Positions 22,945 to 36,079 of a DNA stretch of 64,000 nt are shown in pieces. The DNA comes from Apostichopus japonicus (taxonomy: Eukaryota > Echinodermata > Holothuroidea > Aspidochirotida > Stichopodidae). Under the pieces are notes generated by a model. That model worked only from the letters and a program-made list of their open reading frames with translations, searched no databases and was not told the origin of the DNA. Position 1 is the first letter of the stretch, and each line of letters begins with the position of its first letter. The position numbers and the translations under genes are program-made. The stretch spans positions 1,442,001 through 1,506,000 of the forward strand of contig NC_092574.1 in the NCBI RefSeq assembly GCF_037975245.1. Reading direction: 5' to 3'.

Positions 22945-25900
22945 ATGGCGGTGAATAACACGGTTCTTGTAGGTCAGATTACAAGGTCAGTGCTGTGTGT
23001 TAACATATATTGACGCGGAACGACCAAGTACAGGTCATCTCTGCAGACATGCACAAAGTGACCGAACTGTAGTATGATCGATAATCCTTGGACTATATCA
23101 ATCGAAAATCCAAGATTTTAAAATTGATAATCCAACTTATCAAATTAATTTGGATAAACCTGGATTATCAGCTGATAATCGGACAGTCCAGGATTATCCA
23201 CCGATAAACTTGGATTACCAATCGAAAATCTTGGATCGTCAGTGATAAATCGGGATTATCGGTCGAAACACCTCGATTGTCGAGGAAAAAAACGTTGAAA
23301 ACCAGTCGAGACTCCAGGATTATCGACTGATAATCCTGTTATATCTAAATTATGTTGATAAACCTGGATTCTCGACTGACGACTAATCAAGGATTATCAA
23401 TTCAATAAACCTGGATTCTCGACTTACAAATCTGGTCTATCGACCTGTTTTTATTTATTGGGCATTTGGATTGCCATACACGCCCTGCGCGTACACCAGT
23501 GGCGCGTAAATGATTTCAACGGAAGGGGAGGGGGGGGGGTCTAAATTTCCCAAATAGATTAATGAAGGCCTATAGACGGCTATACTACCATTATGGGTCA
23601 GAGGTGAATGCATGATATTGTAAAGGAGGGGTGTGGCCCTGGGGTCATTGAAGCTGACTAACACGTAAGAGGGTCTGGGTTACTCCCCAGAAAACATTTA
23701 AAAGGCTTATTTTGACTATTAATTCGGTGTATAAGTATCTCTGGACACAAGGCAGTGCTAATAAATATTCATGTTTCTTTTGTTTGTGGTTGATTAGGAG
23801 TTGCACACCTGTAGAAATGGTCTAATGTTCCCCAACTCAGGATGTGAGTGGCGACCGGCCATGGCACCTTACCCAACCCCACCCCCACCCGCCTCTTGCG
23901 CACGCCACTGGTGTAGACTGTATATTATAAAAATAATTTCTAGTCTAAATATGCCTCAAAATTTCAAGCCTAACTTTTTCTGGCAAAGCACTTCGCCATC
24001 ATCCCCCCCCCCCCCGGCCATGGCAATCGGATTCAACGACCCTAGGGTAATACCCCTCCTTTTCAAAATACTACATGCCCCTCGGATGTGTTTGTACAAT
24101 TCAATAACAATGAAATAATATTTCAACATGGACAGATGGAAGAACTTCAAAATATTGTTGCAACTGATGAAATATAAGACACTCAGCCCAAAATATTGTT
24201 TGGTCAATGGTAGCCTCGAACGAAACTCCTACCCCAGTGGAATTGGAGATCATAGTGTTTTGTTTTTATAGATAAAATAGTAGAGTTTGAAAAATAAACT
24301 ATTTCGATTTGTTTCTGGCAAAATGGAAAAGCGCTGTAAAAAAGTTTAAAAAATCGGTTTAAATGTCGACAATTATATATAAACATGCTAAAATGTTGAT
24401 AAAATAGCCGAAGTAAGTCCTAAATGATGTTTTTGATTCATTATTTGTTTACTTACGTTGGCATAACGTTCTGATTCCATATAGCCCTATGATCAATACA
24501 ACAAACAGCAACTAATATATCATGTACACGGTAGTCCTGGTGCGGCCTTTATGCAACAAAAGGGCAAAACGCTGTGTCATTGCATCTGCTTGTTCTAAGT
24601 CGTTTATTGTCAATAACACATGAAAAGTTTACTGGTCATACTTATATATGTAGTTACGCATGAAAGTATATATTGAACCACGAAATTCGATGTAATAATG
24701 ATATCAATTTACGTTTGGTATACTATAGTAATAAACATTTTGTAACCCCCCTCATATTTACAAAAATTAATTGCAAAAACCGAGTCGAAGAGCGGGGACA
24801 GAAGTACTGCATACCAGTGCAAGTTTGTTTTGTAGCCATGACAGTACATAGCTATGGCAGTCTGAAAAATTGCCATTTTGAAAACTGATTACTGTCACGC
24901 AGCCTTTTCTACATGACATTATCCAAATATATATTTGCATACTATAAAATACCTGTCTGATAGCTTCGTAAATTTGCAGCAATTCTGGCCTTTGGGTTCT
25001 ACCGATCTAGCCGATAGCTATCCGGGAGGTTAACATTGATAAGGCATACTCCTATAACTTTCTCTTGTGAAATGTAGTGCTCTAACACCCCCCAGTCACT
25101 ACTGCATTTCCCCATAACACCCCCTCCTTTTGAGAAAAAATCGTGTGTTTTTAATAGAAGGAAAATGAGGGCAATACGTTAAGTTTTATTTTTTTTGTTG
25201 TGGTTGAGTGAGGTGTATTTTCTTCACATAAAGTTGCTATGTAACACTCAGAGTTAAGCTCAGAATTAACATATGAGCCTAAACTTTTTAGCGCGTTTCG
25301 TGCGCAGTATAGGCTGCCGTGACAAGATCCCCCCCCCCACACCCCCATATAAATTTGCACTAATTTGTGTGCCTATATATTCGAAACAAATTTTGTGCAT
25401 CGATTAAAGTCCAAAATTTTTGCTTGTATTGAACGCTTCAGTTTTGATAAATTTTTGCAACCTATTGCACCATTTTGCATTTAAGCACCCGTAAGTAACC
25501 AACATTTTCCAAACCCTCTCCCCAATAATTTGGTTGGGGGATGGAATATCTTTCGCACCCCCGTAATATTGAGACAATAATCTTATTGCATTGTGTGCGA
25601 CAAGAACTTACAATGACTCACTGATCCTATCATTGTATGTGGATTCTAAATACATCACATTGCACCATTTGAAGTCTAAAAGTGCCAAATTTTACGGGAG
25701 CATTTCCCCGGACCCCTGGATAACTCGCGCCTTCGGCGCATGCCCTCTGTCATTTTTTGGCTTAATAAACCACATATCAGGGCCTTTTTAAACATATTTA
25801 CGAGGGGCCGTGGCCCCAGTCCCCTTCACGGCCCACCCATTCAGCTCATTTGGTGCCACCCCCTAAGTCCCTTTAGGCATGTCAAACAAATAATAATAAC

Positions 25901-26669
25901 ACAAGCCTAACAATTGATTACACCTGAATTCCCCATATGATTTCCCCTCAGCATATATAGGCTACCGCTAACATCAAAGTGCCCTAATATTTTGATTATT
26001 GACGTATATCAATTATTATACAAGTGCACTCTTGCAATTAACACGAATTTGGGCCTAGCCAAGACCACCTGTCATGGATTTCTATCCATGTTACGTGAAT
26101 TACTTATGATTTCCTATGTGTAAAACATGAGATCTCAAAATAAAGAATGTTTAAATGCAACAAAGAAGGCATGGGATGTGCCATTTCCGGTAATCTGGCA
26201 GGCATTTCGGCTAAGCGTTCTGATAGCACTGTTCAACTTTATCGCTAAGTGTCTACGCCACTATGGAGGCGCCACTCCCTCACTGCCAAAGCAAGCCATA
26301 TGCTCTGCCCATTGGCAATACTCTATGACATCATATCTATTTATATCCGTGACGCAAGGAATCATTGCGCAAGTGCCAGTTTTTGTTAGTAAACAAACTA
26401 CATATGTAGCTATCTTGAAAAAGAAAAATATTGCAAGTGATTTGAAGATATTAATACAACAAATAAAAAAAAATCTTCAATATTTTGAGTATTTTGTAAT
26501 ATAAACATCGTTATTGATTGATACTCACCTTGTTAAAATATTATTAATAAGAAAAATATAATTTGTTTTAGGCTTAGTTTACACCGATTTCAGGATGGTG
26601 TTTTTCATGTGACTGAATTGCGTCGTCACGAATTCGTTTCGAAAAAGCGATTGAAAGTTCTGGAACCAG
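22945..26669 (+). CDS. Candidate two-exon start of an unidentified gene
   Basis: A possible first exon at 22945-22985 begins ATGGCGGTGAATAAC and ends at a GTCAGT donor. A second segment at 26572-26669 follows a pyrimidine-rich tract ending in TTTTAG and ends at a strong GTAAGC donor. Joined, they read 46 codons without a stop, including GVFHVTELRRHEFVSKKRLK. Only this frame of the second segment is open. A third exon-like segment (26784-26825, flanked by CAG and GTAAGT) goes to an early stop when joined directly, so an exon is missing, the gene is very short, or the third segment is not real. I do not recognise the protein. SQSTM1 starts 1.8 kb downstream on the same strand, but joining to its exon at 28459 also gives an early stop. 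Confidence 0.35.
23076..23440. repeat. Degenerate array of GGATTATC/GATAATCC motifs
   Basis: GGATTA or its complement occurs about ten times in 365 bp, spaced roughly 20-40 bp, with GATAAACCTGGATT and TCGACTGATAATCC as longer shared phrases. It reads as an old minisatellite with both orientations mixed. GGATTA is also the core site of Otx/Bicoid-type homeodomains. Confidence 0.6.
23497..23910. mobile_element. hAT element, older copy
   Basis: Ends CAGTGGCGCGTAAA and TTGCGCACGCCACTG, with flanks GCGTACAC and GTGTAGAC that match at 6 of 8 positions, consistent with a decayed target duplication. G-runs near the left end. 414 bp, no transposase. Confidence 0.75.
23919..26571. other. Intergenic with hAT-like debris
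   Basis: C-runs at 24005-24015 and 25328-25337. Around 25690-26300, TTCCCCGGACCCCTGG and GTGCCATTTCCGGTAATCTG resemble interiors of the complete hAT elements in this window, but no termini remain. No gene supported. Confidence 0.4.
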
Positions 26670-27639
26670 GTAAGCTTTATTATTATGCAATACGCATTTG
26701 TTTTCCCTTTATATATCAGAATTTTTATTAAGCAGAATCATTTACGCTGCGGTTCATACCAACGTTTACTATTCTGTTTCCAGTACTTTGTTGGCGTGAG
26801 ATACATTCTGGGTAAATTTGGCGATGTAAGTTATTTTCTGTGTTCAATATTTATTATGCTAAGTTCCACTCTGGCCTAAGACTGAGTGGACCACTGTATG
26901 TTTAATATTAACCTTAAACAGAGCATTTCATTGTCCTTGGTTTTAACCAAAGAGGTCTTATGCTGCCAAGGTAAATCGTCCAGTAATTATTCAAGGAGTT
27001 AATATACAATACCCTGCATTTGTAGGAAAACTGCTTTCTGGAAACATGCTTGGTCACACTGAAGCAACTAAGCCTAGGTCCCAGAACTGTGTATGTTTGA
27101 GTTTCATCAAAATGCAAATTGTGGAGGCACGGTTGCAGATTACATGAAAGTAGTCCATCAAGCCACCATCCTGGGGTGCTAGCGCAGCCATTATTGTGAT
27201 AGAGCATACTTTGGTGAGGTTGTTATTGGCCTCTTGTACTGAGATTATTTAATAAAAAAAGTACACTGGTGATGGCTGATATTGCTTAATAAAGTTCTGC
27301 GACTCCACCTTCCAAGGCGAAGTGAGGTTCCATATTGGTGGGGTAATCTATAGTAACTCACAATGTTAATTGTCACTGTCGTAACATGTTAAAAAAGTTA
27401 CAAAAGTCATATCAGTTACTTGATTTGATAGTGAAAATGAGTTCAAAAAGGCATTCTGAAGTTATCAATATCCCAGTGTCTTGCTGATCAGTTGTGTTAT
27501 ATATAATAACAATATGGAGGCAATGTTTTTACACACGTAGGCTGATGGTGAAATGTTTATTGTTCATTAATCTTCAAGATACGTAGGCTAGATCCAACTA
27601 CTGCAGTGAACACAAGTTAAGCAAATACGACGCAACCAC
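26670..27639. other. Mostly unannotated, one exon-like segment
   Basis: The segment 26784-26825, flanked by CAG and GTAAGT, could read YFVGVRYILGKFGD in its first frame. A second, 26924-26969, lies between AAACAG and GTAAAT. Neither joins in frame with the candidate exon at 26572 without an early stop. Nothing else recognised. Confidence 0.25.
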
Positions 27640-28433
27640 ATATCATCGATCTTTAACAAAGTTGCAAGAAATATTAGAATACTCTCAAAATTGAAGCATT
27701 TATTCCCACATAATATACTCAGAACACTTTATCAAACTCTGATCTTACCATACTTAGCATACTGTACAATTATTTGTTCTGGGACACACAATGTGAATCT
27801 TGATCACCTTAGCAAACTCCAAAAATGAGCTATATATACGTCACATTACCCATTCCGCACCACAGGAACACACTAGTCCGCTATTCAAGAAACTAAACTT
27901 GCCTAAACTCGATGATATCATCAAAATGAAGCTTGCGGCTTTTCCTTACAAATTATAGAAGGGGTTACCACAGTTGTATTTTTATCACTATCAAACGAGA
28001 CATACTTATAATGCACATCATAATTTTTACGGTACCACTAGTATAGGAACCTATAGCTTCCTAACCGTATAATTAAAACATGGAATTCCCTTTCAGATAA
28101 TATAAAGACCAATAAGTTGTTGAGTTTATTTAAGAAGTATTAAGAAAATACATCATCACAACATACTAATATGGTCTTTATGCAATATTTATATATATTA
28201 AGTAATTACATGTATAGCTAAATTCTTTATGAACTAGGACAATGTTATCTTGTCTAGTTATTACTCCTTAAAATATCTGTATCATTATGCTCATTCAACT
28301 TGTATTATATTTTTCTTTCTTCTTTACCAGGGAGTCTTCTACTCTGTTAAGTCAATTCAGGCTTTATAGAAGACTTCCTTTCACATAGTAATTATTTTTG
28401 TGATAGAACAAATAAATAAACAAACAAACAAAT
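27640..28433 (+). mobile_element. LINE 3' end (CR1/Jockey-like), dead
   Basis: The plus strand reads KVARNIRILSKLKHLFP, LRTLYQTLILPYLAY and LDHLSKLQK, then a stop. Past a frameshift it continues SPLFKKLNLPKLDDIIKMKL. This is the thumb and C-terminal part of a LINE reverse transcriptase. A non-coding tail follows and ends in AAATAAATAAACAAACAAAC (about 28410-28431), typical of LINE 3' termini. It ends 25 bp before the SQSTM1 acceptor site. Confidence 0.85.
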
Positions 28434-28497
28434 GCAGTATTTTCTTTCATTCTTACAGAATCTATAAACCGTTGACTTACATCCAGCAGGTCCTAAG

Positions 28498-31400
28498 ATG
28501 TCTGTGACAGTTAAAGCATATCTGAAGCTTGGTGGTAATGCCAATGCTGAAATACGGCGCTTTGTGGTTGATCATGATGTCTGCTCCAACTTTGAGTACA
28601 TTTCAAAGAAGTTAATGTCGGTTTTTCCATCACTGGCAAATGAGGCCTTTGAAACAGCATGGAAAGGTAAGGTCCAGCTAGTTGGCACTGTGTGTATTAT
28701 TCATTCAGGGTTCACTCTCGAGTTTATAGAATAATAGTGTTGTTCATCCTAATTAATAGAATATTAGATCTTAAATATCATTAACAAAATACTTATATTG
28801 CTGTCCAAATAGTGCTCGCATGCATTAGGACTGAAGGCTATACTGTGTATTATTTAATACAGGGTTTACTATCAAGTTTATAGAATAATGATGTTGTTCA
28901 ATCTAATTAATACAAGTTTAGGTCCTAAATATCATTAAGAAAATAGATGCTGCCCAAATAGTGCTTGCATGCATTAGGATTGTATGCTACATAATGAATA
29001 CATTCTTACAGTAGGTTATGGCACTATTAATGAGTAGTACTTTGACTTTTATCTAGAAATTCCTGAGTCTTTGTTGTAAACCAAGATAGGTCCTTTAATT
29101 TGAAAATTTTAATTTAGAATTTAATAGTTGGGTTGAATTGTATGTATCATCTTTGCAACTTAACGATAGTTTGAATCCCTGAATCTACATAAATCAACCC
29201 TTGGGTTCTATAAGATTCCTGTGGATTTTCTGTACTGTAATTCCATCGTAAGCCTCAGCTGGTTGACTGACAAGTTCCCATTACAGATTAACAAGAGAAA
29301 TACAAGTTTAGAGACAAATACAAGTGTTTGAATGAATGTTTTAAACATAATGGTTGATGGTGATACTAGCCCTCCTGAAGCCAAAAAGGGAACTTATTGC
29401 CTAGCTAAATACATGTTTGCTGTGTGTTGTTTTCTCTCCCTCTCCTTCTCTTTGTTCATAAACAATGTGAATGCTTGTTTGATAAATTGTATAGTGGTTA
29501 AGTGGTCAACATATTACAAAGTGCCAAGATAAACCAATGAGATACTGTACTTAGACTTAACCTACTGTACTTCTGTAGCTGTTTTTCGTCAGTCAGTACA
29601 TCTGTTACTGCTTTATTATTTCTTATTTCCTCTTCATCTTTGCCTTGAACCCTCCCCATCCCCCCTCCCCTCCCCCCCACATCCCACCCAGTGAATGAAG
29701 TTTACCCTCCTTGTTATTAGACTGAATTGAATTGACCCTACTTAGAGAGATATTCATATCAACAGACTAACTTTAAAGAAGTTTAGAACCAGAGCCTAGG
29801 TGCAACCTCTACATCTATTCAATCTCTACTCATCATAGATACTGAGGGAGACCTCATTGCTTTTTCCAGTGATGAGGAGTTAGTAGAAGCGCTTGGTCAG
29901 TTGGATGAGAATGTCTTCAGGATCTACATCCACAGTAAGTAGTTTTAACTCTGGCCAGAAATATGGCACTTTGCTGTATGGGTATATGGCCTCACATACA
30001 GTAACTATAGGGAAGATGTTGGTAATGAGAGAGTGTGTTGTTATTTATCAGTTTATAGATGTTACCAGTAGAGGACATTTGTGTGATCATGCTTTTGTGC
30101 TTCTAAAATTGCTGAAAAGAACTGACACAAACTGTTCTGTTGGTCTTTAACCTGAGACAAGTAAATCTACCAAGTTTGTTTGTGGACCGATATGTAGTGT
30201 ACAACAGTTGATGTGTCCTGTGCCTATTTATATTACATAAACATGTTTACTGCATATATGTAGTAGAGCATTTGTACTTAACAGAAGTGCTTATACTAGA
30301 TAGTGGTAAGTATGTGTATTATGTTGGTCAAATGTGTGCATATAGTAAAATAGGACATTGCTACTCACATCATGTTTGTTTACGTAGAATTCACATACAG
30401 TAAGCAGGGAGAACTAGTTGGTTAATCTCTTGCAATAAACATTCAGTAAGACCCGAGTTAAATTTAAAATACAGTGCATGTTGATGTTGCTTATTTAGTT
30501 GTAGAAGCATTCAGGGCAATCTTTAGTGGTCGTCCGATACAAGCAAATTTCTGTCCGGAACAACCAAATTAAGCTTAAGAGTTCATCACGACCAGCAAAG
30601 AAAAGAAAAACCTCCAAAAAATGTTTTCCTTTTGGCATTGTTTCTATTTTGGTTCACATTGTAACATTTATACTAAAGTGGAGGTGTGGTCAAAGAACCT
30701 AATTCAGAATACTGTATATGTTATGAATCATCAGTCAACTTGTCAAACTTTCTACTGTATTTTTATCACAGAGAAAAATGGTGTTGGACAAGGACAAAGT
30801 TCGGAGGATGTGTGTCACCCTGGTGTGACCTGTGATGGGTGTGAGATGGGTATAATAGGACCTCGATTTAAGTGCGCTGTCTGTCCTAACTATGACCTCT
30901 GCAAGAAGTGTGAGAAGAGAGGAATTCATCCTGAACATGATTTCATGAAAATCCGCAAGCCCAAGTTTGGACGTTCTGGATGTGGGGTGAGTACAGTACC
31001 TTATAAGTGAGTCTTAAAGTTTAAAGTATGTAGCTGTGTTCGACCATGACATGTCCAAACTTGTGGTTCAAAGTAGCTAAAGTAAATAAAACTAAGTGTG
31101 TCTCAATTAGTCTAAACGGTGGGAGCATATATATGCAATGATTATTCACAATGGCTGTGATTAATTACCGGTATAATTAGGAGTGTGAATTTCATATATT
31201 CATTACCGGTATAATTAGGAGTATGAATTTCATTTACCGGTATAATTAGGAGTGTGAATTTCATATATTCATTACCGGTATAATTAGGAGTATGAATTTC
31301 ATTTACCGGTATAATTAAGAGTATGAATTTCATATATCCATTACCGGTATAATAAGGAGTATGAATTTTATATATTCATTGCACATGAGTTGCCAGCTGT

Positions 31401-34400
31401 CCTTAGACAACCATTTTCAATAGCACCATTGAGAGTGATTTTTTAGTAAATAATGGAATTTGACAGAAAAAGAACCTCATAGTTTTCTCTTGTTACTCTC
31501 GTGCCACAAGAAACATAAATCATGGTACAAAGGGCAGTATATTATGCATAATCTCTGAGCAATTTGGTAAGCAATGGTCACTTCATATAAGTTTGTATGC
31601 AGTTTGCTTGCTGCGAAAAATGTGTTTATTGCAGAGATATATGTAGTCCTTAACAGAATAACGATGTAAAGCATTTAAAACAAAAGTCAATGCCCAATCT
31701 TAGGTCATTGTTTTTGTGCCGAGAAAATTGTCTTCAAAATCAGAAATATCCAAAGGTATCCACCTCTCCAGTCCCCAGTGATAATCGTAATTTAACATTA
31801 CCTCAGTAACCTTTAGCAGCAGTTTACCAGTTACTGTCAAGTGTGGTTCAATACAAAGGTTTTAGAAGAAACACTGTCCTCAGTTTTGTAACAGTTGTTG
31901 TAATAGATATCAAAGCTAGTCCTGAGGAATGATTCTCTTTCACAAGTTTGTGTCCACTTGACCCAACCACAGATTCTTAGAATTTGTTCCATTTGAACCA
32001 TTTTCAGGGCTTTTCAGGAAAACGTCGTAATTGGCATCAGCGATTCGGACCCTTTGGACCATTCGCTCAATATGGAATGTTTCAGTCACCTCCAGATTGC
32101 TCATTTGGACCCCCACCACCTCCAGGTCCTCCTGGGCCCCCGCCATTTGGCTGTCCCAGTCCATTTGGTCCAGGTGGACCTCCACCTCCCGATGGTCCTG
32201 CACCAGCAAACCAGGACGCTCCTCCACAGGGAGGTTCTGGTCCACAAGAAGACTCATCGAGTGGAACAGATGTTCCAAATGAAGGTTGTGAAGGTACCCC
32301 GACTGGTCCTGAGGAGTATCTCTCGTCTCTGGGTTGTGCTGTTGCCCAGATGCTTCATCCACTCGGTAAGTCTTAAAAACACTTCTCTTAGTGTACCATT
32401 TCATCTCAGTACCATTCCATCTCAGTACCATTCCATCTCAGTAACATTCTGCACCTTTCAGTAGCTCTCATTCGCCTAAAAGCATCTTACTTTTATTTCA
32501 AACTTTGAGAGGGTTTTTAAATATTTTGCCTTGTTTCAGGTCATAATACTTGATTATTTTCCTATTTCTTCTTCAACTTTTCAGTACATAATAGGATGAG
32601 TTATAAAATAATTTGCCATGATTCAATTAGTGAGTGATTGTGTTTAACATCAGCTTAACATATTGTGTATTTTACAAATTTTAGGACAATATGTGCATGT
32701 TTGTTGTTTTTATTTTGGAAGATAGATTGCAAACTTATCAACTGCTGTGATTGTGTTCATACATTATTTAGATCAACCATTATTTCTTAACTCTCTCAGC
32801 TCACCAAGATATCTCACAATGAAATTCAAGCGATAAGAGTTGAATGTAGAAAGACTACCTCGTACAACAGAAAACTTAGACACCAGCCAATGCTGACATA
32901 CTGAAAGTCAAGCCTTTCCTTTCTATGTATATAAACTTTACACAAGCATGCCATTCAGTTGGCAAAGAAGTTATCAGTAACAGTTTTTTAGAAGTAGTAC
33001 AGCTAGATTCAACTGATTTTGACAAGAGCTTAACTGTAAGACGTTTGTTTTGTCTCTCAGGTATTGATGTGGACGTTGCAGTAGAACATCGTGGTAAACA
33101 CAAGAAGTGCAAGAAAGGTCGCAAACATCATGGTCAAGGTGGATGGTGGGGCTTTGGCTCTCCCTACGGGCCACATGGAGGTAACTTTGAACCCTTCGGT
33201 GGTCAAGGACACCAGTCAGGAACATCTGGCAACAGTGAAGGAACCAAACAAGCTGACAAATCAAGTACCCAACAGAAGACCAGTAATGGAAGCGGTGAAT
33301 CTGAACCAATGGTAATTAAACTATTTCTGTTTATACTCTGATGTATGTTTACTGTTTATAATGACACTCAATGTATCTCATGTTTACCTTCTCAGCATTA
33401 GAGCATCAACATGATGATGCTAAATAGGAGCCCTTACATTGCCTGATTTAAGATTCACTTGGCTTGGCTAGTTGAAGATTAAAGCATTAATTATAGGCTG
33501 GATTGAGACCACAAGGACTAGAATGATTGCTAGTTTTTTGCTCAGGTTGACTTATTCCATGGCTGAAAAACTACCTGTGAATTTTGGATCACACAAAACT
33601 TCAGAGTGTGTTTGGTAGACAGGAATACAAAACATAAACGTATATGAAGTTTCTGTATATCAGTCTGTCTGTAAACAATCATAACTCCTTTTATTGTTCA
33701 ATTTGTAAGAGCTTGTAAATTCTTTTTTAGAACAAATTTCAAATCATTAACCCTGGCTACAAGTAGCATACATGTCACAACAAATGCTGAAATAAGCAAA
33801 GAGCTGCACTGAATTTGGAATGAAAATGCTATCGAGCCATCTGGAATTGCAATCAGGAACTGGTGCTCTCCCTCTCTCATGCAGGATTTCCTTAATGTCT
33901 TTCACATCCCAAAGAGACTTAACTGGCAGTTTTGCTTCAATGAGGTATCCATTGGTCTTTAAAATGGCTGTCACAAAGACGTAATTGCATTTAAATACTC
34001 AAAGATGTAGTCTCGAGTTGGGTAGGTCATTTTGGAAGTGTCACCTTTATGCTTTGTACTAGATTTAAAGAGGATGAGAAATTGAAAAGCACTATCATAC
34101 AACATAGTTACCATGCTGTCTGACTGTTCAGCTTCATGTCCAGTCAGCTATGACTTGTGGAATAAACTATTTCTCCTCAAATAAATGTATAATAAATAAA
34201 AAAAACATTTTTGATTGCTCCACCAGGAAACTGGATCAAACAAGCAGAAAGAAGAAGACTGGATGCTGGTTGATGAAGACAAGGTGAAGGACCAATCAGA
34301 TGCTGCCACATCATCTCAACAGGGTTCATCTTCTGGTTTCATGCCAGACCTGCAGGGAGCAAGTCCACCAAAAGGTAAGCAAAGCTTGGTACTTCTGTAA

Positions 34401-35183
34401 GCAGGATTGAGTATAGCCTTAAGATGCACGCTAACAAGAACACACAACAGTGAAGGCATTCAACAGAAATATATTGTATATTGAAAGACACTTAGAACTT
34501 AATGTCTTAAAGAAAGTCATTTTGAGAGAATCGTTAGTTACTTTACTGTTAATTTTTGGTATGAGATCACAAAAACAATCAAAAAGTGGGTTTTTGTGTT
34601 TTGTGTTCTTATGAAGCAGATACCAGTTCATGGTTGGTTGTTACATCAGATCTTTGGAGTAGTGAAGATGAACTGTTGCTGGAAATTGGGAATCAAGCCT
34701 AGAATCCTGCAATCATTATATATCCATTAATTTTAAATAATTGCTGATTACATAGAGAGAATTTGTAATATCCTTTAGGAAATAAAGTAATTACTGATGT
34801 TGGTTTGGTTCTAAAGATAAAGTTGGAAAGTTGAACAATTTTAGCAGAGCTTGTTCACTTGCGCATTTGACAGCTAAGGCAGAAAAAAGGTGCAGTGGTT
34901 CATTTTAGTAGTTTGTTTTAAGTTCATAATATTGTTGTGTGGTGATTTCAGTTTCGATAGATGAACAGTGTGATGGTAAAACCTATGTCTGAGAATATAA
35001 TTAGGATCCTCATTGTTATTCACAGATGGAAATATTGAAACTGCCCTGACACAGATGCTTGCAATGGGTTTCACAGATGAAGGAGGTTGGCTGACTCGCC
35101 TGGTGGAAGCCAAGAATGGAGACATTGGAAAGGTCCTGGATACCATCAAAATGGGTCAGCGTCCTAACCTCCCTCAGAACTAA
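28498..35183 (+). CDS. SQSTM1: Sequestosome-1 / p62 selective autophagy receptor, complete
   Basis: Coding exons are 28498-28666, 29839-29934, 30772-30986, 32008-32365, 33061-33311, 34227-34374 and 35026-35183. All introns are GT-AG, phases agree throughout, and the total is 464 codons plus TAA (human protein 440). An N-terminal PB1 domain (about 1-88) has basic residues K6, R20 and R21 and the acidic stretch [15 protein letters not shown]. The ZZ zinc finger has C109, C112, C123, C126, C132, C135, H141 and H144. A Pro/Gly-rich linker in exon 4 is followed by the conserved block [21 protein letters not shown] (W375 to V378) is a canonical LC3-interacting motif. The UBA domain (about 415-458) contains [15 protein letters not shown]. 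In known homologues the PB1 domain polymerises, UBA binds ubiquitinated cargo and LIR docks on ATG8/LC3. No KEAP1-binding STGE motif is visible after the LIR. The upstream AG at 28457-28458 suggests a non-coding first exon further 5'. Confidence 0.95.
28690..28990. repeat. Tandem duplication of about 150 bp in SQSTM1 intron 1
   Basis: Two adjacent blocks share TATAGAATAATAGTGTTGTT (or its variant), TAAATATCATTAA and AAATAGTGCTCGCATGCATT in the same order, about 160 bp apart. They start just downstream of the exon 1 donor. Confidence 0.8.
31150..31375. repeat. Minisatellite in SQSTM1 intron 3
   Basis: Six or so copies of TTACCGGTATAATTAGGAGT plus GAATTTCAT, alternating between about 31- and 38-bp units depending on whether ATATTCA is included. 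Confidence 0.85.
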
Positions 35184-35310
35184 ATGAGGAGTTGATAGAG
35201 TGAACTAGAATCTGGGTTTCTTAAAATTTATCATATATACATTTACTAAGTTGAATTATGTAATGACCACATACAAAATCAAGTTTTTTTGAAAGAACTG
35301 GAGAGGAGGA

Positions 35311-35433
35311 TTTATGCTGTCATGTAACAGTTCCATCTGCAACATGAGTGTTGGAATCAATGTTACTTGAGCATTTATGCTGTAATGTAACAGTTCCATC
35401 TGCAACATGAGTGTTGGAATCAATGTTACTTGA
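35311..35433. repeat. 60-bp direct duplication
   Basis: 35311-35370 and 35374-35433 are identical except for one base (TGTCATG versus TGTAATG). They lie 130 bases past the SQSTM1 stop codon, so the duplication is recent. Confidence 0.95.
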
Positions 35434-36079
35434 AAGGGACTTTTTCAGCCATCCAGTTCATATCATGTTTTGTCATCTTCTCTACAATTAGTACGATATC
35501 ATCTAAGAAATAATCATGAGATAACATTTCCAATTCTGGTGTTTTTTTGTTGGTATTATGTATGAGGAAGTTAAATTTATGATCATATATAAATGATAAT
35601 GTTGTTTTTTATCACCTATAGGGTAGAATAGAAACATGAATATGATTGCACTATGTTGTGCTTTATATGTAGGTATCATTGTATGCTAATGAGATCTAAG
35701 CATATGTTAATGACGTACAATATTTCTACCCTATATTAAGCTTGCTATTGATAGCATTTGTAACTTGTATTATGCCTACTTTAGTATAGTTAGGTTTCTA
35801 GTTCACTCTGCAAGTACTGTGTGAATATTGCTGGCCTGGGCTAGTATTGCACATACTTGTTTCTCTCTCTTTACTTTCAATTCATTGATTTTATTGTCAT
35901 TAGATGAACTTTCAGGACCAGTTTGCTCTCTTTACTGGGGTAGTGAAGTCTCATTTGAACTGATCCTGTAGAAAATAAATTATGCATCATTGCCTTTGGT
36001 AATGGACCAATAGGCCTATATTTTACCAGTATACAAAAAACTTTCGCAAGAATGATGCCAGCCTTACTGTACAGCTTTT

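Noticed and set aside
31142-31375. CRISPR-like direct repeats
   Set aside because: Units are contiguous with no unique spacers, and the context is a eukaryotic intron.
32031-32464. ORFs of up to 163 codons on other frames and the minus strand over SQSTM1 exon 4
   Set aside because: They shadow the genuine exon, which has matching splice phases and homology.
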